In this document: positions 1 through 8,199 of the stretch, one piece after another | How the letters are laid out: every line of letters begins with the position of its first letter | How positions within the stretch are numbered: position 1 is the stretch's first letter | DNA from: Elephas maximus indicus | Lineage: Eukaryota; Chordata; Mammalia; Proboscidea; Elephantidae | DNA: 64,000 bases | Assembly (NCBI RefSeq): GCF_024166365.1 | Contig: NC_064825.1 | Location: forward strand, 103,306,480-103,370,479 | Direction: 5' to 3' | Position numbers and translations under genes: made by a program | Notes under the pieces: model-generated | Told to the model about the DNA's origin: nothing | Seen by the model: the letters and a program-made list of their open reading frames with translations, nothing else | The model's database searches: none

Positions 1-140
1 AAAAAATAGAATAGGTATCATTGTGAATATTTTACAGTCACTGAATTGTAACGCGATGATTGTTGAAATGGTAAATGTTTTATTACCTGTGCATTTACTA
101 CAATTAAAAAGTCTTAGAACAAAAAAATTTTTTTTTTAAT
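1..140 (+). repeat. L1-like 3'-end relic, left arm of an inverted duplication
   Basis: AT-rich sequence resembling the 3' end of an L1, read on the + strand. It is matched in inverted orientation by 1578-1708 with two substitutions outside homopolymers over about 120 bases. It is cut by the window edge, so its full length is unknown. Confidence 0.7.
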
Positions 141-1152
141 TTTTGTGCAGAGGGCTATTCTCAAGTCCTGGACAAAAGCTGCTTGTACCCTAGGCCCCGA
201 GTCTCCTTGTTACATCTTCCACCGTGCCCTCCCCCGTGTCGCAGGTACCCTAAGACCTGGGCTCAGTGAGGGCTTGACTCAGGACCTAAAAGTGCTGGAG
301 GTGCAACGGAAGCACAGAAGCCAGTGGGGTCATCATTACAGGTGCCTCTTCTTGGGGAAAGGGTGGGGTCCCCTGACAGCACCGGCTCCTTTTCTGTTCT
401 CCCCAGACCCTGAGATGGCTACTACAGGCTTTCTTTTCTTCACTGAAAATCTGTCACATGCAACTGTCTCTTTAGAAGTCAAACATTGCCTTCTATCTCA
501 ACACGCACACACACACATATGAGAGAGAAAATAATTAGGAAAATGCTTAATGTTGCAAATGCCTAAAGTCAGAAACAGAAAAGGCATTGCCAAGGTGCTC
601 CAGAGCACAGTGCCTGGGCAGGTGATTAAGGCACAGCTTAGAGAGGAACCGAGGTCTGGGGGCAAACATGGAGTTCTAACCACAGCACCGTCATTAGTGC
701 ACAGGAAACGTCTTGTTACTATTATAGGGATGAACTGCTCCTTTTTTTTTTTTTTTAAAGAACTTTCGAAAGTCTTCCTCTCTATTCTGATTCAATTCAA
801 GGCTGTGAGGCACGAAGGTCTCAGTGCAGCCATGCCTGCAACATTAGCTAATCAAACTCCCAAGAAACATTCCATTCCGGTTAGGAGGGCTTTGGAGAAT
901 GGTTTGTTCATGGTGGCTTTTAAAATAAACTGAGGGTTGCCAGGCTGAATGGAACTCCTGCAGGGCTGGTGACCTGGTTCCAGGCTGGTGCCTAGCAGGC
1001 CTGCCTCCTGGTGGGATGGTGGATGTGTCTTTAGACATGGTTGCCTTGCCTGATCCCCATTCTTGAGGATGAGATAGAAAGTCTTGTGCCCTCTGTCCCT
1101 TTCCACTTTAAAAATTGGGGAAACTGAGGTCTAAGAGAGTGATAAGAAATGT
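141..1152. other. Upstream intergenic DNA, no recognised element
   Basis: Apart from a T-run near 740-754 I see no interspersed repeat or gene. Open frames at 145-522 and 550-933 have no recognisable domain and low-complexity features. Confidence 0.5.
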
Positions 1153-1225
1153 AATTGTAACAGCCAACACATAGAGGCACTGCTTTTAGCACTTTATGTT
1201 AACTTATCTACAATATGGAAAGGAA

Positions 1226-1434
1226 TGAGCCCTGGTGGTGTAATGGTTAAACGCTCAGCTGCTAAAGGAAAGGTTTGCAGTTCAAACCCACCTAGTGGCT
1301 CTGTGGGAGAAAGACTTGGCGATCTGCTCCGGTAAACATTATGGCCTAGAAAAACCTATGGAGCAGCTCTACTCTCTTACATGGGATCACTCTGAGTTGA
1401 AATCAACTCAAGGGCACCTAACAACAACAACACC
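1226..1434 (+). repeat. AfroSINE type A, full length
   Basis: Head GAGCCCTGGTGGTG with A-box-like and B-box-like (GTTCAAACC) tRNA-derived promoter segments, the RTE-like tail, and a CAA-rich 3' end. Confidence 0.9.
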
Positions 1435-1452
1435 CACGATATCAAGGGAGAG

Positions 1453-1577
1453 GAGCAGCATGGCATAGCGGCAAGATAGATATGGGTTTAGATCCTGTTT
1501 TTGCCTCTGTAAAGCTGTGTGACCTTGTGTAAGTAATTTAGCCTCTCCGAGACTCAGTTTCCTTGTTTGTAAAAAAT
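1453..1577 (+). repeat. MIR, + strand
   Basis: Contains the conserved core GCTGTGTGACCTTG followed by CTCAGTTTCC, diagnostic of MIR. Confidence 0.85.
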
Positions 1578-1708
1578 TAAAAAAAATTTTTTTTTGTTCT
1601 AAGATTTTTTAATTGTAGTAAATGCACAGGTAATAAAACATTTACCATTTCAACAATCATCGCATTACAATTCAGTGACTGTAAAATATTCACAATGATA
1701 CCTATTCT
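1578..1708 (-). repeat. L1-like 3'-end relic, right arm of the inverted duplication
   Basis: Near-perfect reverse complement of the first 135 bases of the window, running from the A/T homopolymer through AATTGTAGTAAATG to ATACCTATTC. The spacer between arms is about 1.44 kb. Confidence 0.75.
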
Positions 1709-1740
1709 TTTTTTTTTTTTTTTTTTTTTTTACCTATTCT
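1699..1740. repeat. Poly(T) tract between 10-bp direct repeats
   Basis: TACCTATTCT at 1699-1708 and 1731-1740 flanks nothing but 22 T. This is the structure expected of a poly(A)-only (fully 5'-truncated) retrotransposition event on the minus strand. Confidence 0.6.
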
Positions 1741-1799
1741 ACAAGGTGCTTGTCAGGAATAGAAAGAATGGATATGAAGTACCTAGACTAGTGCCTGAC

Positions 1800-1964
1800 A
1801 ATACCAAACCAAACCCATTGCCGTCAAGTCGATTCTGACTCTTAGCGATCCTATAGGACAGGGAAGAACTGCCCCGTATGGTTTCCAAGAAGCAGCTGGT
1901 GGATTTGAATTGCTGACCTCTTGACTACCAGCTGAATGCTTAACCACTGGGTCACCAGTGCTCC
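1800..1964 (-). repeat. AfroSINE type A (short form)
   Basis: Minus-strand copy: CCATTGCCGTCAAGTCGATT tail at the left, ending in the CACCAGTGCTCC head complement. Confidence 0.88.
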
Positions 1965-2378
1965 AATTAGTAAACACTTGATAAATGGAACTTATCATTA
2001 TTAGGGGCATGATCAGGCCAGTCACAGGATAAACAGTGCTTCTGAATCCAGCAAGAATTACCTGATGTGCTTCTTAAAACACAGGTTCCCAGGCTGCACC
2101 GTCTACAGTCTAAGGCAAGCATGAGAATCTGTTTTATAATAAGCCCCAGTGATTCCTATCAGGCAATTTGGAAAGAACCCAGGAGCCCTCCACTCTGAAC
2201 TCTTGGTATGGCCCTTTGGTCCTTTATGGATCTGGCTCCGTATTCAGTGAAGCTTTAGCCTTGGCTTGAAGGTGGACATGATGAAAAGGTCAAACATCAT
2301 TGGGCATTATTAAGGAGAATGTGTCCTGAGCTTTGCATGGTAGATGCATTCCTAAAAAGCTGCTTATGAATGGAATTT

Positions 2379-2379
<1 letters not shown>

Positions 2380-2433
<54 letters not shown>

Positions 2434-2450
2434 TAGAAAGAGAGAGAGAA
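2380..2450. repeat. (TG)n(AG)n microsatellite
   Basis: About 20 TG units pass directly into AG units with small interruptions. Confidence 0.97.
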
Positions 2451-2499
2451 AATAGGCATAAATCTAATACCCTAGTTTGCTGTTCAAAGGAATGCATTC

Positions 2500-2645
2500 A
2501 ATTTAATTAAATAAGTATCATTTGAGTGCCTGTTACGTGCTACGGATACAACGATAAACAGGGTGCAGGCCCCATTTTCAAGGGGCTTCCATTAGGAAGA
2601 TGGACAAGTAAACAGGCAATTACAACACTGTTGATAAGGTTGAGC
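2500..2645 (-). repeat. L2 3' end, minus strand (weak)
   Basis: Reads TTTGAGTGCCTGTTACGTGC then a cattle-type GGGGCTTCCATTAGGA block, the reverse of an L2 3' end. Diverged. Confidence 0.5.
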
Positions 2646-2863
2646 AAAGGGAGCCCTGGGCACATGGCGGAGTGGGCAGAGTACATCCAACTCCGGCTGG
2701 GTCATCTGGGAAGAAGTTCTGGGGCAGTGACATCTAGGGAAGAGACCTACACACTGGGATCTAGTCCCTATTCCTTTTGTGAAGTGAATGCTCCTCTCCT
2801 AATTTATGCTTGTGGAAAAATGAACATTTACTCATGGTGCTCCGGGTGCACTTACACAGCCAT

Positions 2864-3068
2864 ATCAAACCCAAACCAAACCCACTGCCGTTGAGTTGGT
2901 TCTGACCTACATTGACCCTACAGGATAGAGTAGAACTGCCTCATAGGATTTCCAAGCCTGTAATCTTTATGGAAGCAAACTGCCACATCTTTCTCTGACA
3001 GAGTGGCTGGTGGGTTCAAACTGCTTGGTTAGCAGCTGAGAGCTTAACCATTGCACCACCAGGGCTCC
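2864..3068 (-). repeat. AfroSINE type A (long form) with TSD
   Basis: Flanked by the exact 11-bp direct repeat TACACAGCCAT at 2853-2863 and 3069-3079. It retains the long-form middle segment (TAATCTTTATGGAAGC). Confidence 0.93.
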
Positions 3069-3084
3069 TACACAGCCATGCATC

Positions 3085-3195
3085 TGCACAGATATTTGAG
3101 TTCCTGCTCTGAGGAAGGCACTGAGTGAGGTGTTACAGGGCAATAAGATGAGGCAGGCCCAACCCTTGCCCTCAGGGAGTTTACACCACACCTAC
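3085..3195 (-). repeat. L2 3' end, minus strand (weak)
   Basis: GAAGGCACTGAGTGAGG and CCCTCAGGGAGTTTAC fit an inverted L2 3' end. Confidence 0.45.
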
Positions 3196-3199
3196 TTGG

Positions 3200-3828
3200 G
3201 ATTAACTTCATTCCTCATATAGTTCATTAATCCAGTGTGATTGTTTATGACTTCACAGGTAGTTTATTCAGGTCTTAACTCCCTTTACTGAAAAGACTGT
3301 TTATTCTGTTTCATCACTGTGCAGCGGGGAAAGTTGGTTCCAACCACCACTTTGTGCGGGCACGTGTTTCATCCAGGAGAAAACCGACAGGCACGCAGGA
3401 GTTCACAGAGTCGTTTGCAGACCAAAACCACGAAGCTGCAGAGGCCTGGGTGGGCCTCTAGGATCAGCTGAGTCTGCGAGGACCTGGGACACCCCACAGA
3501 TCTGGGAGCACCTGAGGCAAGCCACCCATGTCTTCTCACCAGGCATCATGGACAGCAACATCTTTCAAACTACCTGTCTGTGCCCTGAGATGGAGGGGGA
3601 AGGCTGGGAGCAGCAGAGTGTGTAGGGTGGCAAGATATGCAAGTCAGTAGGTGAGGTCCCCTTACCTTCTTTGCTTGTCTGTGTGTGCAGTGGGGTGGGA
3701 GCCCTGAAGACATTTTAAATAAAGATATAGTTCCCATCTTGTAGACTGGGAACCTGTTGCCCAAAGGGATGCCTGGAGGCAGTATTGGACATCTGGTGGT
3801 TTCCACACTAGTGCACGAAGAATGCAGG
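3200..3828. other. Intergenic DNA, no recognised element
   Basis: Moderate GC, no repeat or exon recognised. Confidence 0.5.
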
Positions 3829-3829
3829 T

Positions 3830-4035
3830 GGACCCCTGAGTGATATAAACATTAAGCGCTTGACTGTTAGCCTAAATGTTGGCGGTTTGAACCCACCCAC
3901 CAATGCTCGATGCTTCAGAAGAAAGGCCTGGCAATTTGCTTTTGAAAGTTCTCGACCTTGAAAACCCTATGGAGCGTACTTCTACTCTGAACACGTGGTC
4001 GGAATTGACTCCACAATTGGAGTTTTGGTTTGTAC
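3830..4035 (+). repeat. AfroSINE type B
   Basis: Degraded CCTGAGTGATATAAA head, then the type-B body GAAGAAAGGCCTGGCAATTT and a GAATTGACTCCACAATTGGA tail. Confidence 0.85.
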
Positions 4036-4091
4036 ATAATGTCCTGCCCAAACTCCTTGTTCTGGCCTTCAAAGTCTCCCCCAAATATGTT

Positions 4092-4603
4092 ATGTTGTTG
4101 TTAGGTGTCCTTGAGTCACTTCTGACTAATAGTGATCCTATGTACATCAGATCCTATGTACATAAGAAACACTGCCTGGTCCTGCACCATCCTCACAATT
4201 GTTGTTATGCTTGAGCCCACTGTTGTAGCCCCTGTAACAATCCATCTCGTTGAGGGTCTTCCTCTTTTATGCTGACCTTCTACTTTACCAAATATGATGT
4301 CCTTCTCCAGGGACTGATCCCTCCTGATAACATATGCAAAGTATGTAAGACGTAGTTTCACCATCCTTGCTTCTAAGGAGCATTCTGGTTGTACTTCTTT
4401 CAAGACAGATTTGTTCGTTCTTTTGACAGTCCATGGTATATTCAATATTCTTCGCCAACACCACAATTCAAAGGCAATTCTTCTTTGGTCTTCCTTACTT
4501 ATTGTCCAGCTTTCACACGCATATGAGGCAACTGAAAATACCATGGCTTGGGTCAGGTGTACCTTAGTCCTAGTCCTCAAAGTGACATCTTTGCTTTTTT
4601 AAC
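4092..4603 (-). mobile_element. RTE-type LINE, 3' remnant (reverse transcriptase C-terminus)
   Basis: Minus-strand frame 4580-4116 stays open for 154 codons and reads as the C-terminal part of an RTE reverse transcriptase: SYACESWTISKEDQRRIAFE, WCWRRILNIPWT, and RRDQSLEKDI. The element's 3' terminus at 4092-4160 shares the GAGTCACTTCTGACTAATAG tail with the SINEs, which marks it as kin of their mobilising partner. It is truncated at its 5' side and cannot move on its own. Confidence 0.88.
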
Positions 4604-4639
4604 ACTTGAAAGAGGTCTCCCAAATATAAGGTCCCAAAT

Positions 4640-4810
4640 TTCCTATCAAGAAGGCCCAGCCTGAAGCATTCACCTTCTAGCGTTTGGCAAGTGGCTCCCA
4701 CTTCCTGAGATGCTGCTCTCCTCTGCCTGGTGAAATCTAACCCATCTTTCACAGCCCAGCTCCGATGTCACCTCTCCCTCTGGTTGGAATTAACCTCTCC
4801 CTCCTCACCA
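4640..4810 (+). repeat. L2 fragment, + strand (weak)
   Basis: Pattern CCCAGCTCCGATGTCACCTC followed by CCTCTGG resembles L2 ORF2/3'UTR sequence; strongly diverged. Confidence 0.4.
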
Positions 4811-4819
4811 CTCCTTGGT

Positions 4820-4930
4820 TTGGCTCTTTTTCTCATTCCTTCTCCTTGGGCAAGTCACTTGGCCTCCCAGACCTTCAGTTCCTTCCTTTGTGCAAGGGCA
4901 TGGTAGCGATCTCTCCCAGTAATCATTAAC
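4820..4930 (+). repeat. MIR fragment, + strand
   Basis: TTGGGCAAGTCACTTGGCCTC and AGTTCCTTCCTTTGTGCAAG fit the MIR core. Confidence 0.6.
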
Positions 4931-4984
4931 CCCTTTTAGGCCATGGATCCCTTTGATAACGTGATGCATGCTCTCCCAATCGCT

Positions 4985-5170
4985 AACGGTTATTGAGGTG
5001 CACTATGTGGCAGGCTTTACACCCATTATCTCTTTTAATCCTCAGCTAAGTCCTTCTAGACAGGTACTAGTATTATCTTCATTTCACAGATGAAGGAAGG
5101 AAGGCTCAGGGAGCTGAAATGCCCCTCCCAAGGCCAAACAGCTAGTACTACCAGCAGAGCCAGGTTTCCC
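4985..5170 (-). repeat. MIR, minus strand
   Basis: Reads TTTTAATCCTCAGCTAAG, then CATTTCACAGATGAAGGAAG and GGCCAAACAGCTAGTA, the inverted MIR layout. It ends just before the CpG island. Confidence 0.8.
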
Positions 5171-5713
5171 ATATGCCAGAGCTGGGGTCCTGACATCACT
5201 GGACCTGCTCCAGTGCCGGTCACTGCCTCCCTTGCCTGGGCACAGGGCTAGGAAGGACACAACACACAGCATGCTGCCTACAACTTCGGGGATCACGCAC
5301 CCACAAGCCCACCCACAGGCCAGGTCGAGAACCCCTTGGCCGGCTTGCCGTCTGGACGGGGGCCCAGTTGTGCCCTCGGCAGGGGTCTCGGTCACCATCT
5401 GGTGACCCAAACTGGGGGCCGTGGAGCGGGGCCGAGGCTCGGGGCGCCTACAGGGGTGCGGGCTCGTGCCCCAAGAGCAGAGGAGCCGCGTCCCGGGTCC
5501 CAAATCCCAGGAATGTGGGAGGGCTAGGCGAAGGGGCCGGGCAGGGCGGCGGGGACGCTTCCTCCGCCCGCCCGCCGAGGGGAGCCGCTGGCCCGCTGGG
5601 CGGGGGCGGGCGGCGAGGGGCCGCGGGCTCCGCACGGCCAGGCCGCCGGGCGGAGGAAGCGATGAATATTCAGAGGGGGAGGGAGGGGGCCGAGCGCTGG
5701 CCGCGGCTCCCTG

Positions 5714-5909
5714 CAGCCTAAGCCGCATGACGCGCCGAGGAGGCAGCTGGAGCAGCCGGGGCCGCGGGAGCCGGGCTCGAGCCGCCGCGCGCGGAAGGTG
5801 GGCGCCGCTCGCTCCGCCCCGCGAAGCCCCTGAGCGCCCGGGGACTCGGCCCCCCCGCCGCCGCTGCCGCGCCGCGCTCCGCCGTGTGGCCGCTGCCGCC
5901 GCCGCTGCC
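5714..5909 (+). promoter_or_regulatory. PTPRJ: PTPRJ 5' leader with a third in-frame ATG at 5727
   Basis: The ATG at 5727 is in frame with 5910 (61 codons) and 6054 (109 codons). It has a poor context (C at -3). Human PTPRJ mRNA is reported to have three in-frame AUGs, the first about 13 nt from the cap, so the transcript start here would fall near 5714. That start is inferred, not seen. The region is GC-rich with GCC/GCT runs just before 5910. Translated from 5727 it would give an Arg/Ala/Pro-rich peptide without recognisable domain. Confidence 0.5.
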
Positions 5910-6053
5910 ATGTCCCCGGGGAAGCCCGGGGCGGGCGGAGCGGGGACGAGGCGCACGGGCTGGGGGAGGAGGAGGCGGAGGCGGCGGCTGGACGCAGCGA
6001 CGACCACGGGGCCCGACTCGCGCGGCCCGGGCACGTTGCAGGGCGCGCGGGGC
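5910..6053 (+). CDS. PTPRJ: In-frame N-terminal leader of PTPRJ from upstream ATG
   Basis: An ATG at 5910 (G at -3, T at +4) lies 48 codons upstream of and in frame with the main start, with no stop between. The leader begins MSPGKPGAGG and contains RRTGWG followed by seven arginines (residues 14-26, at 5949-5987). In human PTPRJ, as I recall the published work, translation begins mostly at the equivalent AUG, giving a 55-residue extension before the signal peptide, and an arginine-rich 13-residue stretch lowers expression. The same motif is here with one Arg changed to Gly. This is therefore probably a real N-terminal extension that attenuates translation, not a separate uORF. The functional claim is by homology. 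Confidence 0.75.
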
Positions 6054-6149
6054 ATGAAGCCGGCGGCGCGGGCGGCGCGGCCCCCTCGGCGCTCGCCCGG
6101 GCTGCGCTGGGCGCTGCCGCCGCTGCTGCTGCTGCTGCGCCTGGGCCAG
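6054..6149 (+). CDS. PTPRJ: PTPRJ exon 1, coding part (signal peptide)
   Basis: These 32 codons encode the N-terminus of receptor-type tyrosine-protein phosphatase eta (DEP-1/CD148), a type I membrane phosphatase with fibronectin III repeats outside and one PTP domain inside; it dephosphorylates receptor kinases and regulates Src-family kinases. The peptide begins MKPAARAARPP and ends LLLLLRLGQ: a basic n-region then a leucine-rich signal-peptide core written as a CTG run at 6121-6138. From memory it differs from human PTPRJ only at residues 7, 10, 12 and 23. The exon ends in phase 0 at CAG, followed by the donor GTGAGC at 6150. The start has G at -3 and A at +4. The frame stays open into the intron until 6347, which is not coding. 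Exon 2 is not in the window. The gene assignment is strong; the protein roles are family knowledge. Confidence 0.93.
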
Positions 6150-6769
6150 GTGAGCTGCGGGGCCGGGGGTGGGAGGGCGGGCTGGCGTCCCTGCACCTGC
6201 CCGGGGAGCCCCTCCGGCTCGGGGGAGGGGGCGGTAGCGAGGGACCCGGGTCCTCGGCGTCCCTCTCCTGGCTGGGGCTCGCGGGGACCCTGGCCGGCCT
6301 TGCACGCCGGCGACCGAGCGCCTTTGCCTGCTGCCCAGTTCCAGTAGGGGGGCGGCGGAACGCGGGGTCGCGGGGTGCCTGTCGCCTCCCCGAGGAAACC
6401 CCCGCGCGGGCTAGCGCGCCACCAACCCGGCCCCCTCCAGGCCGCCCGTGGCCCGGCCCTTCCCGGAGCCGGTCACATCTGGCCGGCGCGGGCCCGGCGC
6501 GCCCGCCAGAGGCGGCCGGAGGGGGCGTGTTTGTCCAGGGCTAGGGACGCGAAGCGGGGCCGGCCAGGCCCGGCCGCCGCAGACCTCCGACCCGGCCTGC
6601 AGGGCCCGAGGGGCCGGGCCGAAGGGCGGCGGCGGCGGCGGCGGCCCGGGGGCGCCGGGAGAGGAGCGGGGCCTCCGGGAGGAAGACGTTGCTTCTGGGG
6701 AAAGTTCCCAGCCCGGGAAGAGATGGCCACTAGCAGGCGTTCATTCTTGCCGGGCGCGCCGTAGGGCTT

Positions 6770-7690
6770 CCTTCCCTGGGTGGTTACTTCGTGCTTTGGG
6801 GGCACCAACTGTCTCCCCACCCCTCTGTTTTCTAGCTTGAGTTTTCTGATAATGCTGTGCGTGGCTTTTTGGCGAACAATCTTTCTGAAAGCATCGTTTC
6901 CCCTTCACGGCATTCCCATGGGGGTGGTGGTGAGGCAGGACAGCTGGGCGTGGGGGGTGTTCCCATTTCACAGATAGGGAACTGAGGGAGAGAAGTGAAA
7001 GAATGGCAGCGCCCTGCGGATGCCATAGGGGCTGAGCAAGCTGGTTTGTTCTCCCAGACTTCGGGGAGCCTGTGAGGGTTTCATACCTCAGGCAAACTGG
7101 CCTCCTGATGTCCCTGTTGCCCATTTTGCTAATGAAAATCTCGTTGTTTTATAGATACCAGCTCTAAGGAGATGATGTTTGAAACCCAGGAAGTGAGTTA
7201 CTGGCTGAGGATGGAACCTGGTTTCAGGGAAAACTTTTCAAGCACAAATACAGGATTGTCTGGGAACAAAAACATCAGCGATGGAGGGAGCAATGCAGCC
7301 TAGCAGGCAGGGCCAGAAGGGCGCTGGGGCCTGGGGACTGTGGTAACCCTCAAAGGGTCACTCTGGGTGGCCTGTGTCTCCTTAGTTTTCCTAGCAGGCT
7401 TTGAGGTGCTCTCGTGAGGGCCTGGAAGGTAGTGGATCTTCTGTGGAGAATACTGGAGGAAGTGTCAGCTCCAGGGCTAGGCATCACAGTTGGACTTGCT
7501 TTTCAGTCTCCTGCCAGCCTCGGTTAACAGCATCTGTAGAATGGGTGTAATACCACTGGTCTGATAGGGTTGTCTGAGGAGATTCCGCTGTGAAATGTCT
7601 GAAAGAACTTTGTAAATATGAAAGGATATCCAGATGGGATTATCATTAAGGTAACTGTTATGGGCTGTCTTCTCCCTGTCCCTGTGAGGA
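6770..7690. other. Intron 1 start, no repeats recognised
   Basis: GC falls from island level to genomic average with no SINE or LINE seen over about 900 bases. A repeat-poor stretch beside a promoter is often regulatory, but I found no motif cluster to claim. Confidence 0.45.
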
Positions 7691-7697
7691 AATTCTG

Positions 7698-7846
7698 GCA
7701 TCACAGTGGTTAAGAGCTTAGCTTCTCACCAAAAAGGTCGGCAGTATGAATCCACCAGCTACTCCTTGGAAACTCTATGTGGCAGTTCTTCTCAGTCCTG
7801 TAGGTTTGCTATGAGTTGGAATCGACTTGACAGCAACGGGTTAGCC
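7698..7846 (+). repeat. AfroSINE type A, head missing
   Basis: Starts within CACAGTGGTTAAGAGC (A-box part) and runs to GACTTGACAGCAACGGG. Confidence 0.85.
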
Positions 7847-7944
7847 TGCGAGATTAAAAAAAAAGAGAGAAAATTGCCTCAGTTGAAGATTTTTTTTATA
7901 CCAGTGTTTATATTAATGAAATATTTCAGCTTTATTTTTCATTT

Positions 7945-7976
7945 TGTGTGTGTGTGTATGTATATATGCATATATG
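7945..7976. repeat. TG/TA microsatellite, left of a SINE
   Basis: TGTGTGTGTGTATG passes into TATATGCATATATG; a similar tract continues at 8134-8172 across the inserted SINE. Confidence 0.9.
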
Positions 7977-8133
7977 TACCTGTTCCTGTTGCCGTTGAGT
8001 GGATTCTGATGCAGTGACCCTATAGAACAGACTAGAACTGCCCCATGGGGTTTCCAAGGAGTGCCTGGTGGATTTGAACTGCTGACGTTTTGGTTAGCAG
8101 CCAAACTCTTAACCACTGTACCAGCAGAGCTTC
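7977..8133 (-). repeat. AfroSINE type A inserted in a microsatellite
   Basis: Minus-strand copy from GTACCTGTTCCTGTTGCCG to ACCAGCAGAGCTTC, bounded on both sides by TATATGCATAT-type sequence, which is probably the target duplication. Confidence 0.88.
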
Positions 8134-8192
8134 TGTATATGCATATGTATATGTGTGTATATATATATATTTTTCTTCTTCTTCTTTTTTCC
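8134..8192. repeat. TA/TG and TTC simple repeats
   Basis: TATGTGTGTATATATATATA followed by TTC and T runs. Confidence 0.9.
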
Positions 8193-8199
8193 CCTCAGA

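Larger units (their letters stand above)
5330..6770. promoter_or_regulatory. PTPRJ: CpG island and TATA-less promoter of PTPRJ
   Basis: Base composition changes sharply from AT-rich flanks to dense CG dinucleotides, with GC-box cores (GGGCGG) around 5596-5612, a CRE-like TGACGC at 5728 and a CGG run at 6624-6645. No TATA box is placed convincingly before the inferred start. The island covers the promoter, 5' leader, exon 1 and the first 600 bases of the intron. This is typical of a broadly expressed mammalian gene. Long open frames on both strands across the island come from the lack of TAA/TAG/TGA in GC-rich DNA. Confidence 0.88.

Noticed and set aside
4116-4580. 154-codon minus frame as a possible novel gene
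   Set aside because: It reads as the C-terminus of an RTE reverse transcriptase and carries the RTE 3' end.
5084-6196. Open frame of 370 codons on the minus strand across the CpG island
   Set aside because: It overlaps PTPRJ exon 1 in antisense and is Pro/Arg/Ala-rich. GC-rich DNA lacks stop codons, which explains its length; there is no domain or start context.
6375-6840. Overlapping + strand frames of about 130 codons after the donor
   Set aside because: They lie in the GC-rich intron start with only composition-driven Arg/Gly/Pro content.
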